NCBI GenBank assembly: GCA_964410665.1
Contig: CAYPIE010000111.1
Location: 1 to 17,546, forward strand
Direction of reading: 5' to 3'
Origin: CAYPIE01 sp964410665
GTDB lineage: Bacteria > Planctomycetota > Planctomycetia > Gemmatales > Gemmataceae
DNA: 17,546 nt
Part shown: positions 6,801 through 14,019 of the stretch, in pieces
Layout: each line of letters starts with the position of its first letter
How positions within the stretch are numbered: the first letter of the stretch is position 1
Program-made: the position numbers and the translations under genes
Notes under the pieces: model-generated
What the model was told of the DNA's origin: nothing
What the model saw: only the letters and a program-made list of their open reading frames with translations
Database searches by the model: none

Positions 6801-7440
6801 CCATCTGGCTGATGCCGACGCCGCAACGGGGACACCAGGGCATGGCATCGTAGCCGCGGCAGACGAGGCCGCGGTCGCTGCACTTCTTGAGGAAGCCCCA
6901 GATGGTGTAGTTGTTCTCCTCGGACATGGTGAAGTAGGACTTGCGCTCGCCCGGTGGCAGAGCCCAGTCCTCGTCCGTGCGATCCCAGTCCATCCAGTAA
7001 CCCAGACGGATCGACTGCTCGGTCTGGATCCGGGCAAACTTGTTGACGCGATCTTTGCACAGCTGGACAAAGCGGTCGATGCTAGCGAAGCGGTCGCCGG
7101 GGACCAGGTCCTCGATGTCTTTTTTGGAGCGGAGTTGCAGTTCCTTTTCGACCTCGACCTCGACCCACAGCCCCTGACAGTCAAAGCCGTTCTGGTAACG
7201 CAGCTCGTGGCCAGTCATGGCGAAATAACGCTGGAAGGCGTCTTTGTAAGTGCGACCCCAGGCATGGTGTACGCCCATGGGGTTGTTGGCCGTGATCGGT
7301 CCGTCGAGAAACGACCATTTCGGCTTCCCAGCGTTTTTCTGGCGCAAACGGTCAAACGCCTGGATCTCATCCCAAAAGGCAAGTACCGCTCGTTCCTGGG
7401 CGGGGAAATCGACCTGGGTCTCGACTTTCGCAAACGGCAT
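3883..7440 (-). CDS. ileS: Isoleucyl-tRNA synthetase, IleRS2-type, with altered GVHH signature
   Basis: It charges tRNA-Ile with isoleucine in the cytoplasm. The 1185-aa protein has the full class Ia layout. The nucleotide fold opens at 'DGPITANNPMGVHHAWG' (46-62). The CP1 editing domain (about 225-480) includes 'TTTPWTLSSNVAAAVNP' and 'GTGIVHIAPGCGGEDFHLG' with Asp409. Cysteine pairs CPRC (203-206) and CWRC (474-477) follow, then 'FPGQFRNWFYA' (640-650), the KMSKS loop as TMSKS (680-684), and an anticodon-binding helical domain with 'SNWYVRRNRRRFW' (855-867). The C-terminal region from about 955 resembles the DUF5915-type tail of eukaryote-like IleRS, and there is no C-terminal Cys4 zinc finger as in IleRS1. 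Two oddities are a GxHH instead of HxGH motif and an extra, charged stretch at about 703-745. GGGGAG precedes the ATG. It is divergent from purN. Confidence 0.96.
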   Translation of the reverse strand: MPFAKVETQVDFPAQERAVLAFWDEIQAFDRLRQKNAGKPKWSFLDGPITANNPMGVHHAWGRTYKDAFQRYFAMTGHELRYQNGFDCQGLWVEVEVEKELQLRSKKDIEDLVPGDRFASIDRFVQLCKDRVNKFARIQTEQSIRLGYWMDWDRTDEDWALPPGERKSYFTMSEENNYTIWGFLKKCSDRGLVCRGYDAMPWCPRCGVGISQMEMHEGYRLIEHRSVFVKFPLRDRPGENLLAWTTTPWTLSSNVAAAVNPELTYLRVQSKDEIYYVAKGAFKTNRMESGGDEEEGTAKKGKRDWIDGVPHLKTIEQMFKEKSKEGYEILGELKGSDMVGWAYAGPFDEFAAQQQMYGYPDELAEVVRRQQWASEVSGATVHRVIGWKDVGETEGTGIVHIAPGCGGEDFHLGQTEGLPILAPLDESGQFLDGFGELAGKSAIDAATTEWVFFSLQQKNRLFHTERYVHKYPHCWRCKTELLFRLVDEWYITMTWRDDIKGVTEQVRFLPEAINGKARELDWLSNMGDWMISKKRFWGLALPIWVDEQNPNDFEVIGSREELRERAVEGWDAFEGHTPHRPWVDKVKIRNPRTGNLMHRIGDVGNPWLDAGIVPYSTMFYNRDRNRWQEWFPADFITESFPGQFRNWFYAILAMSTMMEQQPPCKVLLGHALVRDQNGDTMSKSKGNAIPFEGAADQGYELFVYRKPNQPVQKQADKELPAGFKEAWEEEVVIDGQKRQVVKGSYNPIGADVIRWMYSRQNPAANINLGPGPADEIRAKFHLKLWNTYAFFCNYARADAFDPAAPEVPLNRRPDIDRWILSDLQLLVQKAHEAFQEFNLMAFCLEAERFVDDKLSNWYVRRNRRRFWKSEQGEDKLAAYQTLYAVLTTLTKLIAPVVPFLAEMMHQNLRAESDPQSVHLCDYPERGEFQVDEELSADVNALLRLVSLGSSARNAAKIKVRQPLAELRVQPGSEADGRTVQRFADQLREELNIKQVTLHELASGSLLKAEAKLNMKVAGPKFGQHLKAVQAAVAKMDSATVRAELQKSGGIDVPAGDGKVTVTAEDIAISYQAPEGWVGIEDRGTQVMLDTIVTEELAREGMARDVVRFVQDLRKKADLDMQDRIELYLATEADRLKQAIEAHREHIAAETLTVAWATGELDGDAEKTLVKVDGQGLTIGLRKAVK

Positions 7441-7524
7441 GACACTCCCCTCGTGATAACATTTCTTCTCCTGTAATGTATCTCGAGGGACTCGATTCGG
7501 GGATCGTGGTTCGAGAAATAGTTC

Positions 7525-7537
7525 AGACCTCAGGTCT
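7525..7537. promoter_or_regulatory. 13-bp palindrome in the ileS-purN divergent region
   Basis: AGACCT-C-AGGTCT is a perfect palindrome around a central C, in the 123-base region between the divergent ileS and purN starts. It lies 26 bases before the purN ATG. It could be an operator for a dimeric regulator or part of a transcript hairpin. No well-spaced -35/-10 pair was recognised nearby. Confidence 0.3.
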
Positions 7538-7563
7538 TTGATCTACATGTAAGCCAAGTGACC

Positions 7564-8193
7564 ATGTCAGCCATCCGCCTCGCCGTACTGCTCTCCGGAA
7601 AAGGCACAAGCCTGCAGAACCTGCTCGACCACATTGCCGCTGGGCAACTCGCGGCCGAGGTGAAGTTGGTGATCAGCAACCGACGGGGTGCTTACGGGCT
7701 GGAACGAGCCCGGCAAGCCGGCATCCCGACCTGGATAGTAACACGTCAGGCGTTCGCCGATGCCACGGGGGCGAGCCGAGCCATCTTTGATCCTTGTCGC
7801 GCAGCGGGTATTGATCTGGTTTGTCTGGCCGGGTTTATGCAATTTCTACCGATTCCCGATGATTTTCTTCATCGGGTCATGAATATCCACCCGTCACTGC
7901 TGCCCGCCTTTGGCGGCCAGGGCATGTTCGGTCACCACGTCCACCAGGCAGTGCTGGACTACGGGGTGAAGGTCACCGGCTGCACGATGCACTTTGCCGA
8001 TAACCAATATGATCATGGCCCGATCATCCTGCAACGGGCCGTTCGCGTGGACGAACAAGACACTCCGGAGACACTGGCCGCCCGGGTCTTTGCCGAGGAG
8101 TGTGTTGCCTATCCCGAGGCAATTGGGCTGTTCGCAGCAAAACGGCTACGCATTCACGGGCGACGGGTGCACATCCTTCCTGAGCAGGTTTAA
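7564..8193 (+). CDS. purN: Phosphoribosylglycinamide formyltransferase (GART)
   Basis: This enzyme transfers a formyl group from 10-formyl-tetrahydrofolate to glycinamide ribonucleotide, the third step of purine synthesis, in the cytoplasm. The 209-aa length is normal for PurN. The phosphate-binding loop is 'LLSGKGTSLQNLLD' (9-22), with 'LVISNRRGAYGLERA' (35-49) and 'LAGFMQFLP' (88-96). The catalytic set is Asn107 and His109 in 'NIHPSLLPAF', and Asp150 in 'VTGCTMHFADNQYDHGPII', aligning with Asn106/His108/Asp144 of the E. coli enzyme. A GTG at 7558 is in frame; I prefer the ATG at 7564 because the protein then begins just before the first strand. Neither start has a good Shine-Dalgarno sequence. 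It is divergent from ileS with no other purine gene nearby, so it stands outside any pur operon. Confidence 0.95.
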   Translation: MSAIRLAVLLSGKGTSLQNLLDHIAAGQLAAEVKLVISNRRGAYGLERARQAGIPTWIVTRQAFADATGASRAIFDPCRAAGIDLVCLAGFMQFLPIPDDFLHRVMNIHPSLLPAFGGQGMFGHHVHQAVLDYGVKVTGCTMHFADNQYDHGPIILQRAVRVDEQDTPETLAARVFAEECVAYPEAIGLFAAKRLRIHGRRVHILPEQV

Positions 8194-8212
8194 GACCAGG
8201 AGTTCTCTGGTC
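8194..8212 (+). terminator. Short hairpin directly after purN
   Basis: GACCAG (8194-8199), a 7-base loop, CTGGTC (8207-8212) starts right after the TAA of purN. The stem is only 6 bp and no T tract follows, so this is weak support for termination. The remaining bases up to 8378 form the leader of the BBP7 gene. Confidence 0.3.
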
Positions 8213-8378
8213 GTGCCCTGCAACACATTCGCTTGAGTGTTGAGTCCGGTTATTCCTGATCCTGACGCCTCCACCTGTCATCGGGAGTTTGCCTGCCTCA
8301 TGCGATTCGCGTAGCGTGCCGATATTACCCAGGCAAGAAGCGATTCGCCCCGGTTCCAGGCGACAGGAGGTCCGCCCC

Positions 8379-9821
8379 ATGCGTTCATTTGTCCCTGGCC
8401 TGGTCTGCCTGTTGACTGCTGCTGCTGTCCCGGCTCAGGCCGAGCCACTCGAGCCGCTGGTTCTGCCGTGTACCTTCTTAGGTGCAGTCGGACCGCAACG
8501 GGTGGTCCCCACATCGGTGCCAGCCCGGCTGCCCGAGTCCATCCCGTGTACGCCACACCCGGAGCTGACCCAGATCCCCCTCAGCCGCATCCCCGCACTG
8601 ATCCGGCCACCGACTCCACTACCAGGAAGCCTGCCGTATGTGCCCCCGCCCAGTGAGGATCCCAACAAGCCCTGGCTGGGCACTCAACCAGGCTCATCCC
8701 CTTATGATCCCAAGCTGCTCTATCTGCCCGATTCCATCCCCGATCGCCCCCATGCCAAAGAACCGTGCCGTTGTGAGAAACATGGCCGCTTCTGGCTGCA
8801 GGGAGCATACTTCTATGGAACGACCCGCGAGGATTCGATCCCGCCATTGATCCAAGCACTGACACCGATGCCGCTGGGGTTGCAGTTCGCCACCTTTCCG
8901 GATGACACGCTGACCGAACGCAACTTCCGTTCGGGTCTGAATCTACGTGGTGGCTTCTGGCTCAATCACTGCGAAACCCTGGCTGCCGAAGGAGGACTGT
9001 TCACCCTCGAGTCTGACCAAGAGATCACCTCGCTGACTTCATTGGGCATTCCGATCTTAAATCGCCAACTCTTCGATCCTAACCTGGCCAGCATCGTCCA
9101 GTCGCCGATTGCTTTCCCGGGCACGCGGATCGGGACCGCAGGAATCCGCGCCAACATGGCGTTGATAGCCGCCGAGGCCAATCTTCGCTCCAAACTTTGG
9201 TGCTCGAAAGCCACACGAATCGATGCCATCGCCGGCTATCGCTTTTTCCGCCTTGGTGAGGATGTTTCAATCGACTCGACCACCATCAACCAAATCGCCG
9301 TCGCCGGCTTTCCGGGAGGGACCCAAAGTCGCTTCCTGGATGCGTTCGACACCGAAAACCGTTTCCATGGTGGGCAGATTGGCCTGGCTGGGGAGTATCG
9401 CTGGCACCACCTGTTCCTTCATCTGACCGGGAAAGTCGCCTTTGGCGTAAACTTCCAGGAAACGCAGATCGAAGCAGGGACTCAAGTGATCTTGCCCAAC
9501 GGCTTTGTCAGTCAAGGCGGGAATGGTGGTTTGGTCGCAGCGCCACTGCGTGGGAACTATCGCAGTAATGAGTTTACCGTGCTGCCGGAGATCGGCGTAC
9601 GATTGGGCTATGAACTGAATGAACACTGGCGGGCCTATCTAGGTTATCACTTCTTGTATCTCAACAATGTCGCCCGACCGGGAGAAGTGATTCAGGCGAC
9701 GCTCAATCCCGCCGTGATTGCCGATTCCCTAGATCCAGGCTTTTCCGTCCCCGATGCTTTCGGACCGAGTACCGGCTTCTGGATCCAAGGAATCACCCTC
9801 GGTCTCGAGTGGCGGTTTTAA
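8379..9821 (+). CDS. BBP7-family outer-membrane beta-barrel protein
   Basis: The 480-aa protein has a signal peptide (MRSFVPGLVCLLTAAAVPAQA, about 1-21), a proline-rich spacer of about 100 residues, then 'CRCEKHGRFWLQGAYFYGTTRE' leading into a barrel. The barrel shows alternating amphipathic strands, for example 'GLNLRGGFWLNHCETLAAEGG', 'IDAIAGYRFFRLGEDVSI', 'GLAGEYRWHHLFLHLTGKVAFG' and 'LPEIGVRLGYELNEHWRAYLGYHFLYLNN'. It ends in 'ITLGLEWRF', a terminal aromatic residue expected for insertion by the outer-membrane assembly machinery. This matches the BBP7 family (putative beta-barrel porin-7) expanded in planctomycetes; its transport role, if any, is unknown. The start is firm: AGGAGG at 8365-8370, 8 bases before the ATG, and the signal peptide begins there although the frame opens earlier. 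Its stop overlaps the stop of the convergent proline-rich gene by 4 bases. Confidence 0.88.
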   Translation: MRSFVPGLVCLLTAAAVPAQAEPLEPLVLPCTFLGAVGPQRVVPTSVPARLPESIPCTPHPELTQIPLSRIPALIRPPTPLPGSLPYVPPPSEDPNKPWLGTQPGSSPYDPKLLYLPDSIPDRPHAKEPCRCEKHGRFWLQGAYFYGTTREDSIPPLIQALTPMPLGLQFATFPDDTLTERNFRSGLNLRGGFWLNHCETLAAEGGLFTLESDQEITSLTSLGIPILNRQLFDPNLASIVQSPIAFPGTRIGTAGIRANMALIAAEANLRSKLWCSKATRIDAIAGYRFFRLGEDVSIDSTTINQIAVAGFPGGTQSRFLDAFDTENRFHGGQIGLAGEYRWHHLFLHLTGKVAFGVNFQETQIEAGTQVILPNGFVSQGGNGGLVAAPLRGNYRSNEFTVLPEIGVRLGYELNEHWRAYLGYHFLYLNNVARPGEVIQATLNPAVIADSLDPGFSVPDAFGPSTGFWIQGITLGLEWRF

Positions 9822-11212
9822 TCAATCTGAACCTCGAAGTCGACGGTGTAAGGACCAAGCTCCGGCATCTGAGCAATCCGATTTACCAAGGGTTCAGCAA
9901 TCGAACTGCGAGCCACTTGAAAACTGACTTTCAGCGTTCCAGCACCTACGGGAGCTACCGAGATGTTCCGGGCATACCGACCACATTGTTCCTGGATGCG
10001 TCGACGCAAGGGCTCCCAAGGATCGGTCACTGACGGGCTTCTCCTTGAGGTAGTATTCCTCCCATCGCCCGACTGAGCACGGGCGATAATCTTGGGCGCA
10101 GCGAGACGTACGCCGGGGCGACGCGACGGTTGACGATACTCGGGCATCTTCGCCGACCGTGTACGCTGACGCGACACCGTGCTCTGGCTAGGTTGCCGGT
10201 TTGCAGGGGTTGTCGGCACGATCCCCGATGCCGTAGGTGCCTGCCACTGCACGGATGGAATCGGTGGTGGCGGTATTAAGTCATGGCGTTTCACCGGGAG
10301 AGGTGGCGGATCCTCGGGAACCGGTGCCGAGTCTCGGTACAGGCGTGGTACCTCCATTCTAGGAGCATCGATTCGCGATCTAGGTGGATCGGTTGAGATC
10401 GGCTGTTCGGCCCGGACTTGCTGCAGGGGTGGTTCGATGGAACTCGGAGCCCCCAACATGGGGGCCACAGGCCGAGGAGGACGTGAGATCTGCTCCGTGC
10501 TGGGCATGGACCGATGCGGCTGCTGAGCCATCTGCATCGGCATCGGCACGGACGGTCGAGTCGAGGCAGGTGGCGGAGTCGTAGGGACTGCCCCAGCAGT
10601 TGCCCCGGTTGCCGAATACCATTCCTGAGTGACTTGCTTTGAGTCAGGTTGCTTGGTCTGAGGCGAAGCCGCACCATAGCCATACCATCGGTAGGCCGGC
10701 TTGGGCGCTGGAGCAGCCGCCATGGCATGGCTCGAGACAGGGCTACCGGTTGGTGGGAGCGGAGCATGCTGAACGGGTTGGCCGGTTGCGACCATCTCCG
10801 AGTGGGGTTGGGCGTGAATGCGGCCACATTGGGGGCACGGCTTGGCGGACTGGCTGGCCAGTTGGGTCAGCGTAGGGCGAGACCTTGGGACATCATAGGG
10901 CGAAGGTAGTTGCGAGCCGGGGGTCAGCTTCGGATAGATGTTCACGGGCTGGCCAGTCGGCGGTAACGGAGGAACCCGCTGCACCTGCTCAGGTAGGCGA
11001 ATTGGGGCGGCTGCGAGTTCGGGTGCATTCATCCCATCAAGTGGATGGGTCAAGGGCAGCTCATCGGAACCGGCCCGGGCGATGACCGGCCGAGGTGGCA
11101 GCAACACCGGCCGATTGCGGGACTGAGCCTGGACCAGCGCGGGCATGAGCAGGGTGATGGCCAGCAGCCCCCCCGTCGACCAAGCCTGCCACGGCCCTCG
11201 GGACAGTTCCAT
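9818..11212 (-). CDS. Secreted proline-rich protein with CxxC-H-H motif and small C-terminal domain
   Basis: I do not recognise a named family. The 464-aa protein has a signal peptide (about 1-29, 'GGLLAITLLMPALVQAQ'). A long low-complexity region rich in Pro, Gln, Ser and Arg follows, up to about residue 385, with a repeated 'PLPPTGQPV' phrase (about 82-90 and 151-159). Inside it is 'CPQCGRIHAQPH' (Cys126, Cys129, His133, His137), a possible metal site. The last 75 residues are globular: a helix 'DPWEPLRRRIQEQCGRYA', a strand 'LKVSFQVA', a helix 'AEPLVNRIAQMPEL' and a strand 'YTVDFEVQ'. This helix-strand pattern faintly recalls a BON-type domain (inference). I chose the start at 11212 for the signal peptide; an in-frame ATG at 11290 would bury it. 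The gene follows the short secreted protein by 103 bases and may be co-transcribed with it. Confidence 0.75.
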   Translation of the reverse strand: MELSRGPWQAWSTGGLLAITLLMPALVQAQSRNRPVLLPPRPVIARAGSDELPLTHPLDGMNAPELAAAPIRLPEQVQRVPPLPPTGQPVNIYPKLTPGSQLPSPYDVPRSRPTLTQLASQSAKPCPQCGRIHAQPHSEMVATGQPVQHAPLPPTGSPVSSHAMAAAPAPKPAYRWYGYGAASPQTKQPDSKQVTQEWYSATGATAGAVPTTPPPASTRPSVPMPMQMAQQPHRSMPSTEQISRPPRPVAPMLGAPSSIEPPLQQVRAEQPISTDPPRSRIDAPRMEVPRLYRDSAPVPEDPPPLPVKRHDLIPPPPIPSVQWQAPTASGIVPTTPANRQPSQSTVSRQRTRSAKMPEYRQPSRRPGVRLAAPKIIARAQSGDGRNTTSRRSPSVTDPWEPLRRRIQEQCGRYARNISVAPVGAGTLKVSFQVARSSIAEPLVNRIAQMPELGPYTVDFEVQID

Positions 11213-11315
11213 CCTGTCGCGGTTGGTACACACGAGTCGGTCCCTCTGCTCGAAATTGGCTTCCGTTCCATCCCTAATGTGTGACGGCATCCCCGACGTT
11301 CGGGTCGTCCCGATA

Positions 11316-11810
11316 TCAACGTGGCAGCCGCAATGTACCGGCTTCGGCCGGGGCAGAGGCCGCGGGCGGCCGAGTCACGCTTGGCGAATTGCCATAGTAT
11401 CCCAGGGTATTATTGAACGTCCCCCCCTGTCCGGTCGGCGACAGCCCACTGGGCGTCCCGAGTATGCTGGACGGCGTCGCGGTAGCGGGGCGGCTCAGCT
11501 CTTGCAGCGTCTGCACCTGGGGAAAAAAGGATTGCCGCGGCGTCTGCACGGGCAGCATCGGCATGCCAAAACCCAGCGGTCGCTGCTCTTGCAGAGCAGG
11601 CCGGACGTCATAAAAGTAGTTGACCGCTGGGATGCCACCGCGAAACAAGTTCAGAAACGGGGGCAACGGCTGCGTCGGTTGAAAGATGCGATTCGGTCGG
11701 TTGTACTGCGGGTTGACCGGATAGCCGCCGAACTGGCCATAACTTTGGGCGGTCTCCACGATGAACAGTCCCAAGCTCAGCATCGGGATCATCCAAGTTG
11801 TCAGTCGCAT
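11316..11810 (-). CDS. Short secreted protein of planctomycete type ('NLFRGG..PAVNY..VRP')
   Basis: The 164-aa product has a signal peptide (about 1-25, 'MIPMLSLGLFIVETAQSYG'). It then has a disordered, Pro/Gln/Asn-rich chain with a conserved-looking core 'PPFLNLFRGGIPAVNYFYDVRPALQEQ' in two parts: 'NLFRGG' and 'PAVNY..VRP'. I associate this core with short exported proteins of unknown function repeated across planctomycete genomes. The tail is rich in Ser, Thr, Gly and Pro, with no membrane helix. The role may be surface or cell-wall related, but this rests only on export and neighbours. The start is supported by GGGGAG just upstream of the ATG. It lies 81 bases after the Wza-like lipoprotein gene and before the proline-rich secreted protein, on the same strand. 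Confidence 0.8.
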   Translation of the reverse strand: MRLTTWMIPMLSLGLFIVETAQSYGQFGGYPVNPQYNRPNRIFQPTQPLPPFLNLFRGGIPAVNYFYDVRPALQEQRPLGFGMPMLPVQTPRQSFFPQVQTLQELSRPATATPSSILGTPSGLSPTGQGGTFNNTLGYYGNSPSVTRPPAASAPAEAGTLRLPR

Positions 11811-11891
11811 GGCTACTCCCCGAGAAGAAGATGGCCCTGGCGAGCCAGTCGCGCACCAGGGAGCTAGGTGTGCATGTCTGCACGTGTCGAC

Positions 11892-12770
11892 TTAGAAGCC
11901 ACCCAGGCCACCACCAAGGCCTCGCCCCTGGATGGAATTCACCGTGGTGCTACCCAAGAGCACCGAGCCAAACACCCGATCGATGGGGGCAAGTACCTTG
12001 TCCAGCCAGTTGTTGACGCGGAAGACACGCTCTGCCTTCACATAGACCCGATCGCCAGGCAGTAACTGATAGTTGGTCTTGGTGATCCCATGTTGGGAGA
12101 TCCCCACCCAGTCGACGGGGAGGATCTGGTCATGACCGCCGTGGGGTGAACGCCGGGCCACCCAGATATTTCGCTTGGAACCGACCGAGGGAATCCCCTG
12201 AATGTTGGTAATCGCATCCAAGACAAACTCATTCCCTGTGATCGGAAAATTATAGGCCTGTTCACCAAAGCCGGCGCCATCGGTGATCACATGATACTTC
12301 TTACTATTGTATGCTAACACCTCCACATTCACGAGTAGCACTTCGGCAGCTCGATCTTGCTCGATCGGTGGTGTAACTTTGGTACGGACAAATTCACGCA
12401 CGGCTTCCTGAATTTGTTCGACGGTCAAACCTTCGACCGGCAGTCGACCATACACCCCCAAATTGACTGTTCCATCTGGGCCCACCAGGTGCTGCCCAGA
12501 GATCGGCTGAGGGTACAGGGCCACTGGGGGCTTGGAAGGGTCAGGTTTCTTGCCCTCACCGCCTGCCCGGGTCACCGCTTCGATGAGTAGAACATCCGGG
12601 GGCTCAACGACATAGGGTGGTAAGCTGATCTTATTCAACTCGGTGGGCACCGATCCTGGCGGCGGCAAGGCGACCAGTTGCTGATGATGGTGATGGCAGC
12701 CCATGGTGCCAAACAGCAAGATCACGCAGATCAACCCGAATTGCCGAATTCGTGCTTTGTGGTGCCGCAT
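11892..12770 (-). CDS. Polysaccharide biosynthesis/export (Wza-like) lipoprotein
   Basis: The 292-aa protein begins with a lipoprotein signal ending at Cys25 ('LLFGTMGC'), followed by a run of four histidines (26-29). The poly_export domain (about 52-150) has 'YVVEPPDVLLIEAV', 'YPQPISGQHLVGPDGTVNLGVYGRLPVEGLTVEQ' and 'VLLVNVEVLAYNS'. An SLBB-like segment (about 155-245) ends in the typical 'YQLLPGDRVYVKAE'. The end (253-292) has an amphipathic stretch and a glycine-rich 'GRGLGGGLGGF' tail. The family forms outer-membrane export channels for capsule or exopolysaccharide. I chose the ATG at 12770: GGGGAAAG precedes it and the signal sequence starts there, whereas the 12 upstream codons add a non-hydrophobic extension. 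No Wzc/BY-kinase or glycosyltransferase gene is nearby, so its export partners lie elsewhere. Confidence 0.9.
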   Translation of the reverse strand: MRHHKARIRQFGLICVILLFGTMGCHHHHQQLVALPPPGSVPTELNKISLPPYVVEPPDVLLIEAVTRAGGEGKKPDPSKPPVALYPQPISGQHLVGPDGTVNLGVYGRLPVEGLTVEQIQEAVREFVRTKVTPPIEQDRAAEVLLVNVEVLAYNSKKYHVITDGAGFGEQAYNFPITGNEFVLDAITNIQGIPSVGSKRNIWVARRSPHGGHDQILPVDWVGISQHGITKTNYQLLPGDRVYVKAERVFRVNNWLDKVLAPIDRVFGSVLLGSTTVNSIQGRGLGGGLGGF

Positions 12771-13073
12771 GGAATCTTTCCCCGTCTCCAGCAACCTTCG
12801 GCCCACTCGTCCACGAGTTGAACACCTGAGTCGGTTATCGGCATGGCCCCTAGGATAGTTGAAGTTTTCTCAATCTGAGCAACCCAATCGAGTGCTATAA
12901 ACGCTCGAAGCTGGATGACTCGACCGGGTCATGGTCGCGCGAGCATGCCCGAGAAAAAAACGCCGATTTCGTTGCCCGCGGATGGAAAGCCGTCTTGATG
13001 CCGTATACAATTTCGTCGCTTGCGCTCGACTGAGGCTGAGGGTACCGCCGAGGCGGAATGGGGAGATTAGTCC
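12771..13073. other. Divergent intergenic region between export lipoprotein and hydrolase
   Basis: These 303 bases separate two divergent genes and must hold both promoters. On the plus strand GGGGAG at 13060-13065 is the hydrolase ribosome-binding site. A small palindrome CCGCC-GA-GGCGG lies at 13045-13056. TATAAA (12896-12901) and TATACAAT (13004-13011) could be -10 boxes, but neither has a recognisable -35 at proper spacing. No small protein or RNA gene was recognised. Confidence 0.5.
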
Positions 13074-13892
13074 ATGTCTTCGACCTGGCAACAGTGGTTG
13101 GAACGACTTCGGCCGAAGAAATATGGACGCAAACCCCCGCTGATTTTAATCAATGGCCTCGCCGAACAAGCCGAAACCTGGTATCGCAACCTTCGGTTCT
13201 GGCGTCAGTTTTTTGACCTGTATATGCCCGACATCATGGCTTATGACGGTGAGGCTTTCCATCGCCGCATCAGCGCCAGCCAACCCATCGACGTCGATTA
13301 TCTCGTCGAGCAGTTTCACCTATTCGCCGAGCAATTTGTCCAACGGCCACCTTATCATCTGGTCGCTAGCAGCCTGGGCGGCAAGGTCGCCGTCGAGCTG
13401 GCGCATCGCTACCCGCATCTCGTCGCACGCATCGTTCTGCTGTGCCCCTCCGGCATGGGCGACCACGAGCAGCTTCCCTTTATGGAAGGAGTTCGTCACA
13501 ACGATCCCAAGGCCGTGGTCCGCGGCGTTTTCTACAACAAACGCAGTGCCGATCCAGATATGCTCCGCTATTACAAAGGCTGTTTCGAAAATCGTCGCTG
13601 GCGTACCGGCTTACTCAAAACCGTGCGGGGCACCATGGACCACACCGTGCGGGGACTGTTGGCCGAGCTGGAGCACCCGACCTTATTGGTCAGTGGCCGC
13701 CAAGACAAGATTGTCGATCCTGCCACGGCCGAGGCTGCCGCACGCGATCTGCCCAACGGGCAATTCCTGATGATCCCCAAGTGTGGCCACGCCCCGCAGA
13801 TCGAAAAGCCCCGGCTGATTAACCGTCTGGTGGTGCACTTTCTCAAGCACCCCCAGCCCTCGTTGCCGGGATTTGCTCGCTTGATGTTTTGA
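13074..13892 (+). CDS. Alpha/beta-fold hydrolase
   Basis: The 272-aa cytoplasmic protein fits a single alpha/beta-hydrolase domain. It has the oxyanion strand 'PPLILINGLAEQAETWYRNLRFW' (21-43), nucleophile elbow 'LVASSLGGKVAVELAHRYP' with Ser100, acid in 'TLLVSGRQDKIVDP' (Asp211) and 'IPKCGHAPQIEKP' with His239. A lid region of about 130-195 contains 'MRYY/LLKTVRGTMDH'-like helices. The elbow reads A-S-S-L-G, so the first glycine of GxSxG is alanine, a tolerated variant. No signal peptide is present; the N-terminus 'WQQWLERLRPKKYGRKPP' is basic and amphipathic. The substrate is not identifiable: family members include esterases, lipases and C-C hydrolases. It leads a plus-strand run of four genes, 127 bases before the methyltransferase. 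GGGGAG lies 8 bases upstream of the ATG. Confidence 0.88.
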   Translation: MSSTWQQWLERLRPKKYGRKPPLILINGLAEQAETWYRNLRFWRQFFDLYMPDIMAYDGEAFHRRISASQPIDVDYLVEQFHLFAEQFVQRPPYHLVASSLGGKVAVELAHRYPHLVARIVLLCPSGMGDHEQLPFMEGVRHNDPKAVVRGVFYNKRSADPDMLRYYKGCFENRRWRTGLLKTVRGTMDHTVRGLLAELEHPTLLVSGRQDKIVDPATAEAAARDLPNGQFLMIPKCGHAPQIEKPRLINRLVVHFLKHPQPSLPGFARLMF

Positions 13893-14019
13893 TCCGACCG
13901 GACGCGCTGCCCCCTCCCGTTGCCGCAGAAGACTCGCCTGCGTGTGATTGACTGCCTATGCACTGCCTTGTTCGCTTGCATTTGCTACCCTGAACCCTGA
14001 GCCGTGAAAGAGTCGCTTC

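Noticed and set aside
7441..7563. T-box or tRNA-like leader before ileS, suggested by GTTCGAG and small stems
   Set aside because: No specifier-loop structure, no conserved T-box sequence and no antiterminator could be traced. GTTCGAG is isolated and no cloverleaf can be drawn.
11145..11867. A 240-aa plus-strand frame over the secreted-protein genes
   Set aside because: It is antisense to two genes with clear signal peptides and ribosome-binding sites, and its composition is that of reverse-complement proline-rich coding sequence.
12896..13011. TATAAA and TATACAAT as promoters for the hydrolase
   Set aside because: No -35-like hexamer lies 16-18 bases upstream of either; chance A/T matches are likely in a 303-base intergenic region.
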